Source: Pilimelia terevasa
GTDB taxonomy: Bacteria; Actinomycetota; Actinomycetes; Mycobacteriales; Micromonosporaceae
NCBI RefSeq assembly: GCF_014647915.1
Contig: NZ_BMQC01000005.1
Coordinates: forward strand, 1-64,000
DNA: 64,000 nt
Direction: 5' to 3'
In this document: positions 52,111 to 62,579 of the stretch, one piece after another
Position numbering within the stretch: position 1 is the stretch's first letter
Layout: the number at the start of each line of letters is the position of its first letter
Made by a program: the position numbers and the translations under genes
Notes under the pieces: model-generated
What the model was told of the DNA's origin: nothing
Databases searched by the model: none
Seen by the model: the letters and a program-made list of their open reading frames with translations, nothing else

Positions 52111-52980
52111 TCAGGAAGTGGCGGGCCAGGCGGGGCGGGCGGCGTGCAGGGCCGCGCGCATCGCGGCGGCCGGGGCCGGCAGGCCGGTGAAGTGGGCGAA
52201 CTGGTCGAGAGCCTGGGCGTAGAGCAGGTCCAGGCCGGAGAGCACCGCCAGCCCGGCGGCCGCCGCCGCGGCGGCCAGCGGCGTCGGCCACGGCGCGTAC
52301 AGCGCGTCGAGGTACGCCGCGCCCGGCCGCCACCGGGCGGCCGCGGCCAGCCCGTCGGCGGTACCGGCGGGGACCGTCGACACGACGACGTCGGCGCCGA
52401 GGTGGTCCGCGCCCTCGCCCCAGGCCACCGCCCGCAGCCGTACGCCCACGGCCTCGGCGACCGGCACCAGCGCCCGCACCGCCGCGGCGCGGCGGGCCAC
52501 CACGGCGACCTCGCCGACCCCCGCCCGGCCCAGCGCCACCAGCGCCGCCCGCGCCGTACCCCCCGCGCCCAGCACGGTGCCCGTCACCACCCCGGACCCG
52601 GCCACCGCCGGCCGCCCCCGCGGGGTCGACGCCGGGGCACCGGCGCCCAGCAGCGCCGTCATCCCCGTCACGTCGGTGTTGTCGGCGTACCAGCCCGCCC
52701 CCCGCCGGACCAGCGTGTTGGCCACCCCGGCCAGCCGGGCCGTCGCGCTGGCGCCGTCGGCGCAGGCCAGCGCCTCCTCCTTCAGCGGCATCGTCACCGA
52801 GAAGCCGGCCCACTCGCCGCCGCAGCGCCCGAGCAGGGCGGCCAGGCCGCCGGCGGGGCAGTCGACGGCGTCGTACGTCCAGCCGTCGAGCCCCGCCGCG
52901 GCGAACCCGGCACGGTGCAGCACCGGCGACAGCGAGTGGCCGACCGGATGGCCGAGCACCGCCGCGCGGCGCGCGGTCAC
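52111..52980 (-). CDS. aroE: Shikimate dehydrogenase
   Basis: NADPH-dependent reduction of 3-dehydroshikimate. 289 aa: GHPVGHSLSPVLHRAGF, FSVTMPLKEEALA with the catalytic Lys, ADNTDVTG and a Rossmann VLGAGGTARAALVAL. The GTG start overlaps the mltG stop (GTGA), so it is coupled to mltG. Confidence 0.94.
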   Translation of the reverse strand: MTARRAAVLGHPVGHSLSPVLHRAGFAAAGLDGWTYDAVDCPAGGLAALLGRCGGEWAGFSVTMPLKEEALACADGASATARLAGVANTLVRRGAGWYADNTDVTGMTALLGAGAPASTPRGRPAVAGSGVVTGTVLGAGGTARAALVALGRAGVGEVAVVARRAAAVRALVPVAEAVGVRLRAVAWGEGADHLGADVVVSTVPAGTADGLAAAARWRPGAAYLDALYAPWPTPLAAAAAAAGLAVLSGLDLLYAQALDQFAHFTGLPAPAAAMRAALHAARPAWPATS

Positions 52981-54152
52981 AGGACGCCGTTGGCGCGCGC
53001 CGTCGCCTGGTTCTTCTCGTGCTCGGCCAGGGTCGTGGCGAACGCCGAGTTGCCCTTCTTGTCGATGGCGACGAAGTACAGCCAGTCGCCCACGGGCGGG
53101 GACATCGCCGCCTGCAGCGCCGCGGCCCCCGGGTTGTCGATCGGGCTCGGCGGCAGGCCGCGCAGCTTCCGGTTGTACGGGTTGCGCGGGTCGTCGAGTT
53201 CGGCGACGGTCATGTCCTTGGACGCCTTGGTCGGCTTGCCGTTGAGTTCGAGCCAGTAGTTGACCGTGACGTCCATCTCCAGGCAGCCGCACGGGAACGA
53301 CCCGCCGTACGCCCGGTTGTAGGCGACCCGGGCGACCTTGCCCAGGTCTCCAGGCACGCCGGCCTCGACCTGGGCGAGCGAGGCGACGACCAGCGCCTCG
53401 TACGGGCTGATGCCCCCGCGCTCCTTCTCCACCGTCGTGACGAAGTCGATCGCCTCGGCCTCCTGGAGGAACTGGGCCACCATCGCCCGCAGGATGCTCT
53501 CGGCGGTGGCGTTGGGCGGGAACTCGTAGGTCTTCGGGAACAGGAAGCCCTCCAGCGAGGGCCGGGCCTTGGTCTTGTCTGTCCGGGTGAACCAGAAGTC
53601 CGGGACGCCGAGCTTCTTCGGGTCCTTGCCGGCGGCCTGGAACTTGGCCACCGGGATGCCGGTCGCCTTCGACAGCACCTGGTAGGTCTGCACGACCGAC
53701 AGGCCCTCCCGGACCGCGACGCCCTTGACCACGCGGTTGTCCAGGTTGACGAGCAGGGCCACGGCGTCCTTGGCGCGCATCTGGCGGCGCAGCGTGTAGA
53801 AGCCGGGCTGGATGTTCTCGCTGCGGGCGTTGTCCTCGGCCGCCTCGACGAACGCCTCGTCGCTCTTGACCACGTCGGCCTTGACCAGGGTGACGCCGAT
53901 CTGCCGTAGGGTGTCGCCGTCCCGGACCTCGACGACCACCTCGTCGGCGCCTCCGCCGGCGTAGTCGGGCGCGGAGAAGAAGCCGAGGGCGCGGTCCAGC
54001 CCCCAGTACGCCGCGCCGCCCAGGCCGGCCAGCAGCAGGACCGCCACGACCGCGGCGATCACCGTGCGCCCCCGGCGGCGCGGCGACTCCGCCGAGCGCC
54101 GGTGCCGGCCCCGGTCGCCGTCCTCGTACGCCAGTCCGAGTTCGTCGATCAT
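52977..54152 (-). CDS. mltG: Endolytic murein transglycosylase MltG (YceG-like)
   Basis: Membrane-bound lytic transglycosylase cutting nascent glycan strands. 391 aa: a short cytoplasmic head, one transmembrane helix ([21 protein letters not shown], about residues 30-50), a LysM-like domain (VRDGDTLRQIGVTL) and the YceG catalytic domain with the Glu in ASLAQVEAG, RVAYNRA and the ending LPPSPIDNPG. It is coupled to ruvX by ATGA and to aroE. Confidence 0.95.
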   Translation of the reverse strand: MIDELGLAYEDGDRGRHRRSAESPRRRGRTVIAAVVAVLLLAGLGGAAYWGLDRALGFFSAPDYAGGGADEVVVEVRDGDTLRQIGVTLVKADVVKSDEAFVEAAEDNARSENIQPGFYTLRRQMRAKDAVALLVNLDNRVVKGVAVREGLSVVQTYQVLSKATGIPVAKFQAAGKDPKKLGVPDFWFTRTDKTKARPSLEGFLFPKTYEFPPNATAESILRAMVAQFLQEAEAIDFVTTVEKERGGISPYEALVVASLAQVEAGVPGDLGKVARVAYNRAYGGSFPCGCLEMDVTVNYWLELNGKPTKASKDMTVAELDDPRNPYNRKLRGLPPSPIDNPGAAALQAAMSPPVGDWLYFVAIDKKGNSAFATTLAEHEKNQATARANGVL

Positions 54153-54610
54153 CGTGTCCGCCTCCGCTGGTTGTCGAGCCAGCCTTGCAGAATCTCCACC
54201 GCCGCGGCCTGGTCGACCACCGCGCGCTGCCGCCTGCCCCGCACGCCCCGCTCGGCCAGCCTACGAGTAGCGACGACGGTTGACATCCTCTCGTCGGACA
54301 TGCGGACCTCCACGGGAGAGATCACCTCAGCCAACCGGTGGGCGTACGCGGTGACCTCGTTCGCCGCCTGCCCGGGCCGCCCCGACAGGGCCACGGGCAG
54401 CCCGACGATCACGGCGACGGCCTCGTACTCCGCGACCAGGCACCCGATTTCCACCATATCGGCAGGCACTTTGTCCGGTGGCGGGGCGGTCTCCCGGGCG
54501 ACCGTGCGCACGGGCGTGGCCAGGATGCCGTCCGGGTCGCACGCGGCGACCCCGATCCGCACCCGGCCGACGTCCACGCCCAACCGGACTCCGCGCGATA
54601 AGCCAGACAT
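54149..54610 (-). CDS. ruvX: Putative pre-16S rRNA nuclease / Holliday junction resolvase YqgF
   Basis: RNase H-like fold. 153 aa: LGVDVGRVRIGVA with the first catalytic Asp, VIVGLPVALSG, DERMSTVVA and VDQAAAVEILQGWL with the last Asp. Codon 4 is TTA, very rare in this genome, if the ATG at 54610 is the true start; a TTG six codons later is an alternative. It lies between alaS and mltG, as in many bacteria. Confidence 0.92.
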   Translation of the reverse strand: MSGLSRGVRLGVDVGRVRIGVAACDPDGILATPVRTVARETAPPPDKVPADMVEIGCLVAEYEAVAVIVGLPVALSGRPGQAANEVTAYAHRLAEVISPVEVRMSDERMSTVVATRRLAERGVRGRRQRAVVDQAAAVEILQGWLDNQRRRTR

Positions 54611-54617
54611 CGAGGAA

Positions 54618-57299
54618 TCAGGCCCCGGCGAGTGCCTTCTCGACCGCGGACACCAGCGCGGTGGCCTCGGCCGCGGGCACCCCGCCGCCCTGGGCGAGGT
54701 CGGCGCTGCCGCCGCCGCGGCCCGACAGCACGGCCTTCACCAGGTCCGCCGCCGAGACGCCGCGGGACCGGGCGGCGGCGTTGACCGCCACGACCAGGGA
54801 CGCCTTCTCGCCCGCGCGGGCGACCACGGCGACCGTCGCGGGGCGCGACGCGTCGATCCGGCCGCGGATCTCCTGGGCCAGGGTCCGCACCTCGTTGGCC
54901 GCGGTGCCCTCGGGCGCCTCGGTGCCGACGAACGCCACCCCGTTGACGTCGCGGGCACCGGCGGCCACCGACGCCGCCGCGCCCAGCAGCTCCCGCGCGC
55001 GCAGCTCGGCCAGTTCCTTCTCGACCTGCTTCATCCGGGCCACCATGGCGGCGATCCGGTCCGGCAGCTCCTCGCGGGGGGCCCGGAGCTGCTCGGCGAT
55101 CCGCGCGACCAGGTCCCGCTCGCGGGCCAGGTACCGGTACGCCTCGATCCCGACGACCGCCTCGACCCGGCGCTGGCCGGCGCCGACCGACGCCTCGCCG
55201 GTGACCGCCAGCGGGCCGATCTGGGCGGCGTGCTGCACGTGGGTGCCGCCGCACAGCTCCCGCGACCACTCGCCGCCGATCTCCACCACGCGCACGGTCT
55301 CGTCGTACGTCTCGCCGAACAGCGCCAGCGCACCCAGTTCACGGGCCTCCGGCAGCGTCATGTACTTCACGGCCACCGGCAGGTCCCGCCGCACCGCGGC
55401 GTTGGCCGCCTCCTCCACCTCGGAGCGGGTCGCCTCCGACAGCGCGCCGCGCCAGGAGAAGTCCAGGCGCAGGTAGCCGGGCCGGTTGTACGAGCCGGAC
55501 TGCAGCGCCGCGGGGCCCAGCACGTGGCGCAGCGCCGCGTGCACGACGTGGGTGCCCGAGTGGGCCTGCCGCGCGCCGAGCCGCCACTCCGGGTCGACGC
55601 GCGCGTGCACCCGGTCGTCCAGCGCCAGCGTGCCGTCGAGGACCCGCACCTGGTGCACCACCAGGCCCTTGATGGGGCGCTGCACGTCGAGCACCTCGGC
55701 GCGCACGCCCGGGCCGGTCAGCTCCCCGGCGTCGGACTCCTGGCCGCCGGACTCGGCGTAGAACGGGCTGCGGTCCAGCGCCACCGACACGAGGTCGCCG
55801 GCCCGGGCAGCCGCCGCCGGCTGGCCGTCGGCCCACAGCGCGAGGATCCGCGACTCGGTCTCCAGGTCGGTGTAGGCCACCCAGTCGGTGGGGCCGTGCG
55901 CGTCCAGCGCCGCGCGGAACACCGACAGGTCGGCGTGCCCGGTCTTGCGCGCCTTCGCGTCCGCCTTCGCCCGCGCCCGCTGGTCGGCCATGAGCGCCCG
56001 GAAGCCCTCCTGGTCGACGCTCAGGCCCTGCTCGGCCGCGATCTCCAGGGTCAGGTCGATCGGGAAGCCGTAGGTGTCGTGTAGCTGGAACGCCTTCTGG
56101 CCCGGCAGCGCCGTACCGCCCGCGGCCCTGGTCTCGCCCAGCGCGACGTCCAGGATCGTGGTGCCGGCGCGCAGCGTGGACAGGAACGCATCCTCCTCGG
56201 CGTACGCGTAGCTGCTGATCCGGTCGAAGTCGCTGCGCAGCTCCGGGTAGGACGGCGCCATGCAGTCGCGGGCCAGCGGCAGCAGCTCCGGCAGCGCGCG
56301 GTCCTGCCAGCCCAGCAGCCGCATCGACCGGATCGCCCGGCGCATGATCCGGCGCAGGACGTAGCCGCGGCCCTCGTTGCCGGGGGTCACGCCGTCGCCG
56401 ATCAGCATCAGCGCGGTCCGCACGTGGTCGGCGATCACCCGCAGCCGCACGTCGTCGGGGTGGGACTCGTGCGCCGCCTGCCCCGAGCGGGTGCCGTAGC
56501 TGCGGCCGGTCAGCTCCGCGGCGCGGGCCAGGACCGGCCTGACCTCGTCGATCTCGTACATGTTGTCGACCCCCTGCAGGATCGACGCCATGCGCTCCAG
56601 GCCCATGCCGGTGTCGATGTTCTTCGCCGGCAGGTCGCCGAGGATGTCGAACGTCTCCTTGCTGGCGACGTTGGCGATCTCGACCTGCATGAAGACCAGG
56701 TTCCAGAACTCCAGGAACCGGTCCTCGTCGACCTCCGGGCCGCCGTCGGGGCCGTAGGCGGGGCCGCGGTCGTAGTACAGCTCCGAGCACGGGCCGGCCG
56801 GGCCGGGGATGCCCATGTGCCAGTAGTTGTCCTTCTTGCCCCGGCGCACGATCCGCTCCCGCGGCAGGCCGGTGGCGAGCCAGATGTCGACGGCCTCGTC
56901 GTCGTCGAGGTACACCGTCGCCCAGATCCGCTCCGGGTCCAGGCCGAAGCCGCCGTCGGCGACGGCGTTGGTCGACAGCTCCCAGGCCAGCGGGATCGCC
57001 CGCTCCTTGAAGTAGTCGCCGAACGAGAAGTTGCCGTTCATCTGGAAGAACGTGCCGTGCCGCGACGTCTTGCCGACCTCGTCGATGTCCGGCGTGCGGA
57101 TGCACTTCTGGACGCTGGCCGCCCGCTGCCACGGCGGGGCCTGCTGGCCGAGGAAGTACGGTACGAACTGGACCATGCCGGCGTTGATGAACAGCAGGTT
57201 CGGGTCCTCGATGGCCGGCAGCGGGGCACTGGGCACGGCAGTGTGCCCGTTGGCCTCGAAGTGCGCCAGGAACCGGCGCTTGATCTCCGCTGTCTTCAT
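54618..57299 (-). CDS. alaS: Alanine--tRNA ligase
   Basis: 893 aa class II synthetase with all domains: the catalytic core ([34 protein letters not shown]), a helical tRNA-recognition part, the editing domain with [12 protein letters not shown] and CGGTHV zinc ligands, and a C-terminal C-Ala/DHHA1 domain ([13 protein letters not shown]). The ATG at 57299 overlaps the preceding small gene (ATGA). No truncation is seen. Confidence 0.97.
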   Translation of the reverse strand: MKTAEIKRRFLAHFEANGHTAVPSAPLPAIEDPNLLFINAGMVQFVPYFLGQQAPPWQRAASVQKCIRTPDIDEVGKTSRHGTFFQMNGNFSFGDYFKERAIPLAWELSTNAVADGGFGLDPERIWATVYLDDDEAVDIWLATGLPRERIVRRGKKDNYWHMGIPGPAGPCSELYYDRGPAYGPDGGPEVDEDRFLEFWNLVFMQVEIANVASKETFDILGDLPAKNIDTGMGLERMASILQGVDNMYEIDEVRPVLARAAELTGRSYGTRSGQAAHESHPDDVRLRVIADHVRTALMLIGDGVTPGNEGRGYVLRRIMRRAIRSMRLLGWQDRALPELLPLARDCMAPSYPELRSDFDRISSYAYAEEDAFLSTLRAGTTILDVALGETRAAGGTALPGQKAFQLHDTYGFPIDLTLEIAAEQGLSVDQEGFRALMADQRARAKADAKARKTGHADLSVFRAALDAHGPTDWVAYTDLETESRILALWADGQPAAAARAGDLVSVALDRSPFYAESGGQESDAGELTGPGVRAEVLDVQRPIKGLVVHQVRVLDGTLALDDRVHARVDPEWRLGARQAHSGTHVVHAALRHVLGPAALQSGSYNRPGYLRLDFSWRGALSEATRSEVEEAANAAVRRDLPVAVKYMTLPEARELGALALFGETYDETVRVVEIGGEWSRELCGGTHVQHAAQIGPLAVTGEASVGAGQRRVEAVVGIEAYRYLARERDLVARIAEQLRAPREELPDRIAAMVARMKQVEKELAELRARELLGAAASVAAGARDVNGVAFVGTEAPEGTAANEVRTLAQEIRGRIDASRPATVAVVARAGEKASLVVAVNAAARSRGVSAADLVKAVLSGRGGGSADLAQGGGVPAAEATALVSAVEKALAGA

Positions 57300-57565
57300 C
57301 GCTGCCCTTCCTCCGACCACGCCGGATCCGCGTCCGGCACGACGGTGCCCTCGGCGAACGCGGAGTGGATCTCCGCCTCCCGCTCCGCCATCGCGGCGCG
57401 GACATCGTCCACGAAGCTACGCACCGCGCCGACCGCGTTCTCCGCCGACCCCGCCACCGCGCCGGCGATCCCCTGCGGGGTGAAGGCCTGCGCCCTGCGG
57501 GTGACCTTGCGTACCACCAGCGCGCCGACCGCCAGGCCGATCCCCAGCCACAGCATCCGCTTCAC
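57296..57565 (-). CDS. DUF6167 family small membrane protein
   Basis: 89 aa: an N-terminal hydrophobic segment ([18 protein letters not shown]), then an amphipathic stretch with [23 protein letters not shown]. Actinobacterial proteins of this type sit between a DUF948 gene and alaS, as here. GTG start with GAGGAG upstream. Function unknown. Confidence 0.8.
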   Translation of the reverse strand: MKRMLWLGIGLAVGALVVRKVTRRAQAFTPQGIAGAVAGSAENAVGAVRSFVDDVRAAMAEREAEIHSAFAEGTVVPDADPAWSEEGQR

Positions 57566-57623
57566 GGGTCACTCCTCGATCTGTTCGGGTCGCCGACGCC
57601 GGGCGCCGGGCGGGAGGCGGCGG

Positions 57624-58085
57624 TCAGACCTGGTGCCGGCCGCCGCGGCGGCGGTCCTTCATCGTCGCCCGCACCTCGCGCTCGGTGTCGGCGTGCCGGC
57701 GGGCCGACGCGGCCTTGCGCAGGCCGTAGCCGAACGACGCGACCTTCACCAGCGGGTTCGACGCCGCCGCGGCCACCACGGTAGCGAGGTTGGCGACGTT
57801 CCCGCTGACCTGCTGGGCGTGCGCGGTGATCGTGTCGATCCGGGCGAGCTGCGCATTGACCCCGTCGAGGGACACCTGCACCTGGCCCAGCGCGACGTTC
57901 ACACCCTCCACCGTGGCCGTGACGTTGCCGATCAGCGGCTCGGTGCGCGCGTTCAGGTCGGTGATCGCCTGGGTGGCCGCGTCGATCGTCCGGCGCAGCC
58001 GCAGGATCGGTACGGCCAGCACCAGTACCAGCATCAGGAAGGCACCGGCTGCCACCAGCCCCGCCACGTCCCCAGCAGCCCCCAA
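57624..58085 (-). CDS. DUF948 domain-containing protein
   Basis: 153 aa: one N-terminal transmembrane helix (VAGLVAAGAFLMLVLVLAVPIL), then a long heptad-like helical region (VTATVEGVNVALGQVQVSLDGVN, quoted in part) typical of DUF948, and a basic tail (DRRRGGRH). TTG start with GAGGAGG upstream. The neighbours are conserved, but the role is unknown. Confidence 0.82.
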   Translation of the reverse strand: MGAAGDVAGLVAAGAFLMLVLVLAVPILRLRRTIDAATQAITDLNARTEPLIGNVTATVEGVNVALGQVQVSLDGVNAQLARIDTITAHAQQVSGNVANLATVVAAAASNPLVKVASFGYGLRKAASARRHADTEREVRATMKDRRRGGRHQV

Positions 58086-58134
58086 CGCGTTGCCTCCTCA
58101 CTAGCGCGCGGGTGCGGTGACACCCACGCTCGTC

Positions 58135-58171
58135 CGCTCGACCCGGCTGACCTTACCGGCCGGGTCGAGCG
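58135..58171 (-). terminator. Hairpin after the proline-rich protein gene
   Basis: CGCTCGACCCGG and CCGGGTCGAGCG form a perfect 12-bp stem with a 13-nt loop, beginning 8 nt after the gene's stop codon. It likely separates it from the DUF948 gene. Confidence 0.7.
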
Positions 58172-58179
58172 GGCGGGCA

Positions 58180-60966
58180 TCACGACGGCGCGGATGTCGG
58201 CGGCGGCGCGTCCGTGAAGACCGGGTCGGGATCCTCGCCGGTCTCGTTCGGGTCCGTGCCGGGCGGGTCGGGGTCCAGCCGCTCGTCGGCCACCGCCTGG
58301 CGCACCTTCAGCGTGACGGCGGCGCCGGTGCACCCCGGGGCCTGCGGATTCTCGCACGCGGGCTTGCGCACCCACAGGTCCAGCGTGAACTCGTCGCGGC
58401 GCCAGCAGCTGTAGAACTCCTCCGGGCGCAGCGGCTGGCCCGGGCAGAGCTGCACCTGCCACGGGCGCCAGCCGTCGGCCGCGAGCCCGGCGGTGTACGC
58501 CCGGTTCGTCTCCTCCGGGGAGCGGTCGGCGGTCGCCCGGCGCTCCCGGAACCGGCACTCCTCCAGGCACCAACTGCTGCCGCCGCTCTCGTCGCGCGGC
58601 TGGCCGGCGGCCCACGCCGGTACCGCCAGGGCGTCCAGCGCACCGAAGACGGGGTCCTGGACGCTCGCCCGGATGCCGAAGAACAGCGGCACCGCGCCGA
58701 GGATCACGACGCAGCCGACGACCAGCGTCGCCAGCCGGAGGCGCTTGCGCTCCCGGAGCTGGCGGCGGATCTCGGCGGGGGTCAGGCGCAGCGGCGCCGC
58801 GCGTCCGTTCCCGGGTGGTGGCCCGTCGGCCCCGGCCGCGTGCGTCCGGTCGGCGTCGCCCCCGCGCGCCGGGGGGGCCGCGTCGTCGGCGTACGGCCGG
58901 CGCGGCGCGGCGTCCCGGCCGGCGAACGGCGGGACCGCGTCGTCGGACGGGGCGCCGAACGGAGCCGCGGCGCGGCCGCCGTACGGCGCGTCCCGATGCG
59001 GGTCGTCCCCCTGCGGGGCCGGCGCGGCCGGCAGGGGCGCGGTCCCCCGCGGGTGCGCCCGCGGTACGGAGGGCGGCACCTGGCGGGCCGGCAGCGCGGG
59101 CGGGATCGGGGACGTGTGCGGCGCCGCGGGCGGGTGCAGCGCCGCGGGCGGGTGCGGCAACGCAGGTGTGGGCGGCAACGCGGGCGTGTGCCGGGTCGCG
59201 GGCGGGGTCGGCGGTGCCGGGGGGCCGGCGAGGCTCGGCGGCGAGTCCGCGGCGCGGCCGGGCGCGCGGGGCGCCGCGGCCGGCGGTCGGACGGGCGGAG
59301 CGGTCGCCTCACCGGAGCGGGCCAGACTCGGCGGCGAGTCCGCCGGCCGGCCGGGGCGCCGGACGGACGCCGGAGCGCCGCGGTCGGCGGCCGGGGGCGG
59401 GGTCGCGCGGCCGGCGGTCGGCGGCGCACCGCGCCCGGCGGCGGCCGGCGGCGGTCCGTCGTCGCGGGTGGGTCCGGCGGGCAGCGCGCGGCCGGATCCG
59501 CGGGCGTCCACGACGTACCCGGTCGACGGGGCCGCGGGCGGTCGGGGCGCGGCCGGGCCGCCGCCGCGGGCGCCGCGCGGCGGGTTGGCGGGGCTGGTCC
59601 GGCCCGGGCTGACCGGCGGCGGGGCGGCGTGGGTGTCCGGGCGGCGCGGCTCCCGGGTGCGCCCGCCGGGCGGCGCGGCGCCGGGCGGGCCGGCCGGCGG
59701 CAGTCCGGTCGGGGGCAGGCCCGGCGACGCCGCGGCGGGCGGGGGCCGGTCGGCCGGCGGCGGTCCGGCCGCGCGGCGCGGGGCGCTCGTCGGCGGCAGC
59801 GGCGGGAAGTTCCGCGGATCACCGGTCGGGCGGGCGCCGGTCGGCGGCGCCGCGGCGCCGCGGCGCCGCGGCGGCTCGACCGCGGGCCGGCGCGGGTCGG
59901 CCCCGCCCCCGGGACCCGCCGTGTCCCGCCGGGACGCGCCAGGCTCGGCAGGACGCGGCTCGGACTGACGCAGCTCGGACTGACGCGACTCGGGCTGACG
60001 CAGCTCGGGCTGACGCGACTCGGACTGACGCAGCTCGGACTGACGCGACTCGGGCTGGTGCCTGCCTGGCTGGCGCGGCTCGCCGCGACGCAAGTCGGTG
60101 CGGTGCACCTCGGGTACCTCGGGCCGACGCGACCCGGGGTGACCGCTGTCGGCGGGGCTGGCCTCCGGGTGGCGCGCCCGGGCGGCGCGGGTGTCGGCGG
60201 GCTCCGGGCGGCGCGGCAGCGGCTCCGGGGCAGGCTGGCGCGCCTCCGGACCTTGCGCGGCGCGGGGCCGCGTCGGATCCGGGTCGGCCGGCCCCCGGTC
60301 CCGGCGGGGCGCGTCAGGATCGCGCCGGGGCAGGTCGGGGAGCCGCGGCGCGGCGGTGCCGTCCCGGTGCGGGGGGACGCCGGCGCGGGGCGGCTGGCCC
60401 GGATCGCGGCGCGGCTGCGGCCGCTGCGCCCGCTGGTCGACCGGCGGTACGGCCCGCGGGTCGACCGCCGGTACCGCGCCGGAGTGGGGCGGGGCGGCGG
60501 CGCGCGGCGGCGGTTCGGCGGCCGGCGCGCGGCGCGGCGGCTCCGTCGCCGGTCGGCGCGGCGGGGCGGTCGCGGGTCGGCGCTGCGGCTCCCCGCCCTG
60601 CTCCTGCGTACCCCGGCCCTGCTGGCCCCCTGTGCCCTGCTGGACACCCGGACCAGGCGGGGCAGCGGCCGGACGCTGCAGCGCACTCGGACGTTGCGGA
60701 GCACCCGGACGCTGCGGCGTACCGGGGCGCGGCTGGGTACCCGAGCGCGGCTCGGTGCCGGGGCGCTGCTCGGTGCCGGGGGCCAGGCTCGCCTTGGCCT
60801 CTTTGGCGTCCCGGAGGTCGGCGATCCAGCCCAGCTCCTCGCGGGGGACCTCCTCCTCGACCGGGACCTCGGTGGGCTTGCCCCGCCCCCAGCGACGGTT
60901 CCTGCCCCGGCCCTGCCGGCCCTCGTCGTCGCTGTCCTCGGGGCGATCGCCGCCGCGCGCTCTCAC
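58180..60966 (-). CDS. Long proline-rich membrane protein with cysteine-rich exterior domain
   Basis: 928 aa, not recognised as a named family. Residues 1-45 are charged ([16 protein letters not shown]), then about 680 residues rich in Pro, Arg, Gly and Ala with several internal repeats. A cytoplasmic basic segment (LRRQ-like [12 protein letters not shown]) precedes one transmembrane helix ([20 protein letters not shown], around residue 740), and a C-terminal domain of about 170 residues has paired cysteines ([27 protein letters not shown]). GTG overlaps the rarA stop. The tail likely faces outside. EF-P would be needed for the PPP runs. Confidence 0.7.
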   Translation of the reverse strand: MRARGGDRPEDSDDEGRQGRGRNRRWGRGKPTEVPVEEEVPREELGWIADLRDAKEAKASLAPGTEQRPGTEPRSGTQPRPGTPQRPGAPQRPSALQRPAAAPPGPGVQQGTGGQQGRGTQEQGGEPQRRPATAPPRRPATEPPRRAPAAEPPPRAAAPPHSGAVPAVDPRAVPPVDQRAQRPQPRRDPGQPPRAGVPPHRDGTAAPRLPDLPRRDPDAPRRDRGPADPDPTRPRAAQGPEARQPAPEPLPRRPEPADTRAARARHPEASPADSGHPGSRRPEVPEVHRTDLRRGEPRQPGRHQPESRQSELRQSESRQPELRQPESRQSELRQSEPRPAEPGASRRDTAGPGGGADPRRPAVEPPRRRGAAAPPTGARPTGDPRNFPPLPPTSAPRRAAGPPPADRPPPAAASPGLPPTGLPPAGPPGAAPPGGRTREPRRPDTHAAPPPVSPGRTSPANPPRGARGGGPAAPRPPAAPSTGYVVDARGSGRALPAGPTRDDGPPPAAAGRGAPPTAGRATPPPAADRGAPASVRRPGRPADSPPSLARSGEATAPPVRPPAAAPRAPGRAADSPPSLAGPPAPPTPPATRHTPALPPTPALPHPPAALHPPAAPHTSPIPPALPARQVPPSVPRAHPRGTAPLPAAPAPQGDDPHRDAPYGGRAAAPFGAPSDDAVPPFAGRDAAPRRPYADDAAPPARGGDADRTHAAGADGPPPGNGRAAPLRLTPAEIRRQLRERKRLRLATLVVGCVVILGAVPLFFGIRASVQDPVFGALDALAVPAWAAGQPRDESGGSSWCLEECRFRERRATADRSPEETNRAYTAGLAADGWRPWQVQLCPGQPLRPEEFYSCWRRDEFTLDLWVRKPACENPQAPGCTGAAVTLKVRQAVADERLDPDPPGTDPNETGEDPDPVFTDAPPPTSAPS
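59952..60056 (-). repeat. Seven-copy 15-bp tandem repeat in the proline-rich gene
   Basis: Seven contiguous 15-bp units (GACGCAGCTCGGACT and GACGCGACTCGGGCT types alternate) encode pentapeptides [20 protein letters not shown] and so on. There are no frame breaks. The units differ at two or three positions only, which points to recent expansion. Confidence 0.9.
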
Positions 60967-62390
60967 GTCGTCCTCTTTCCGTCGGTGGGTGCGCCGTCGG
61001 CGCCCCGGCGGGAACCCCCGGCGCGGACGATGCGGCGCAGCGCGGGCATCCGCGCGGCGACCGCCTCCTCCGCCCCGTGCCGGGTCGGCTGGTAGTAGTC
61101 CACACCGACCAGGGGGTCCGGTGCGTACTGCTGCGCGACGATCCCGCGGGAGTCGTCGTGCGGGTAGCGGTACCCCACCCCGTGGCCGAGGCCCCGGGCG
61201 CCGCCGTAGTGCCCGTCGCGCAGATGCGGCGGTACCGCGCCGCCCCGGCCCGCCCGGACGTCGGCGAGTGCCGCCGCCAGGGCCGCGGTCACGGCGTTGG
61301 ACTTGGGCGCGGTCGCCAGATGGATAACGGCGTGGGCGAGGTTGAGCTGCGCCTCGGGCAGGCCGACCCGGTCGACGGCGGCCGCGGCGGCGGTCGCCAC
61401 GCCGAGCGCGGCGGGGTCGGCGAGGCCCACGTCCTCGCTCGCGAAGATGACCAGCCGGCGGGCGACGAACCGGGCGTCCTCGCCGGCCGCGAGCATCCGG
61501 GCGAGCCAGTGCAGCGCGGCGTCGGGGTCGGAGCCGCGCATACTCTTGATCAGCGCGCTGGTGATGTCGTAGTGGGCGTCGCCGTCGCGGTCGTACCGGA
61601 CGGCGGCGGTGTCGATGGCGCGCTCGGCGGTGCTCAGGTCCACCGTGTCCAGGCCGGCCGCGAGGGCGGTGGCCGCGGCGGCCTCCAGCGCGGTGAGGGC
61701 CTTGCGGACGTCGCCGTCGCAGAGCCGCACCAGGTGGGCGCACGCGTCGTCGGTCAGCGTCACGGCGCCGCCGAGGCCGCGGGGGTCGACCAGGGCGCGC
61801 GCCAGCAGGGTCTGCACCGCGTCGGGCGTGAGCGGACGCAGTGTGAGCAGGACGCAGCGCGACAGCAGTGGGGCGATGACCGCGAAGTGCGGGTTCTCGG
61901 TGGTGGCCGCGAGCAGCGTGACGGTGCGGTCCTCGACGGCGGCCAGCAGCGAGTCCTGCTGGGTCTTGCTGAACCGGTGCACCTCGTCGATGAACAGCAC
62001 GGTCGCCGGCCCGCCGACCCCGCGCTGCCGGCGGGCCTCGTCGATAACGGCGCGCACGTCCCGGACCCCGGCGTTGAGCGCCGAGAGGGCGACGAACCGC
62101 CGGTCGGCGGCCCCGGCCACCAACCGTGCGACCGTCGTCTTTCCGCAGCCCGGCGGCCCCCAGAGGATGACCGACAGGAGCGCGCCGCCGGTGACGAGCT
62201 GGCGCAGCGGCGCCCCGGGGGCCAGCAGGTGGTCCTGGCCGACGAGATCGTCCAGGCGGGTCGGCCGCATCCGGGCGGGCAGGGGCGCGTCGGCGCGCTC
62301 ACCGGCGGCGCCCGGGCCGCGGGACGGGACGCCGGCCGCGCCGCCGGTCGACGCGGGCGGCGTCACCGGGAACAGTGCGTCGGACTCCAT
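60963..62390 (-). CDS. rarA: Replication-associated recombination protein A (MgsA family AAA+ ATPase)
   Basis: Acts at stalled replication forks. 475 aa: [15 protein letters not shown], Walker [15 protein letters not shown], Walker [17 protein letters not shown], sensor 1 ATTENPHF, then the tetramerisation domain with [20 protein letters not shown]. The ATG at 62390 is 6 nt inside a GTG alternative; neither has a strong ribosome-binding site. An unusual nested inverted repeat lies directly upstream. Confidence 0.95.
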   Translation of the reverse strand: MESDALFPVTPPASTGGAAGVPSRGPGAAGERADAPLPARMRPTRLDDLVGQDHLLAPGAPLRQLVTGGALLSVILWGPPGCGKTTVARLVAGAADRRFVALSALNAGVRDVRAVIDEARRQRGVGGPATVLFIDEVHRFSKTQQDSLLAAVEDRTVTLLAATTENPHFAVIAPLLSRCVLLTLRPLTPDAVQTLLARALVDPRGLGGAVTLTDDACAHLVRLCDGDVRKALTALEAAAATALAAGLDTVDLSTAERAIDTAAVRYDRDGDAHYDITSALIKSMRGSDPDAALHWLARMLAAGEDARFVARRLVIFASEDVGLADPAALGVATAAAAAVDRVGLPEAQLNLAHAVIHLATAPKSNAVTAALAAALADVRAGRGGAVPPHLRDGHYGGARGLGHGVGYRYPHDDSRGIVAQQYAPDPLVGVDYYQPTRHGAEEAVAARMPALRRIVRAGGSRRGADGAPTDGKRTT

Positions 62391-62394
62391 CAGC

Positions 62395-62458
62395 ACCGAG
62401 AGTACCGGCCGCCGGTGATGGGCCGAAAATCACCGTTCAGCGGCCCATCACTCTCGGT
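62395..62458. repeat. Nested inverted repeat upstream of rarA
   Basis: The inner repeat GTGATGGGCCG (62415-62425) pairs with CGGCCCATCAC (62441-62451). The outer repeat ACCGAGAGT (62395-62403) pairs with ACTCTCGGT (62450-62458). The right arms overlap by 2 bp, so the two stems are mutually exclusive at their ends. The left outer arm ends 5 bp from the rarA ATG, where a ribosome-binding site would be. Confidence 0.75.
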
Positions 62459-62549
62459 AGCTGATCGAGATCGTTGTGCTAGGTCCACCTGCCAGGGCGG
62501 AGGCGGCGCGGTCGAAGCGGCCCGGGCGGAATCTGCGCGCGCCGGGTCG

Positions 62550-62573
62550 GCCCCGCCCCGGTCGGGGCGGGGC
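62550..62573 (-). terminator. Terminator of aspS
   Basis: GCCCCGCCCC-GGTC-GGGGCGGGGC forms a perfect 10-bp stem with a tetraloop, 6 nt beyond the aspS stop codon. Confidence 0.7.
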
Positions 62574-62579
62574 TCGCCG

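Noticed and set aside
59100-60800. Plus-strand Gly/Arg/Ala-rich open frames over the proline-rich gene
   Set aside because: They mirror the repeats of the minus-strand gene, which has a coupled start, a transmembrane helix and a terminator.
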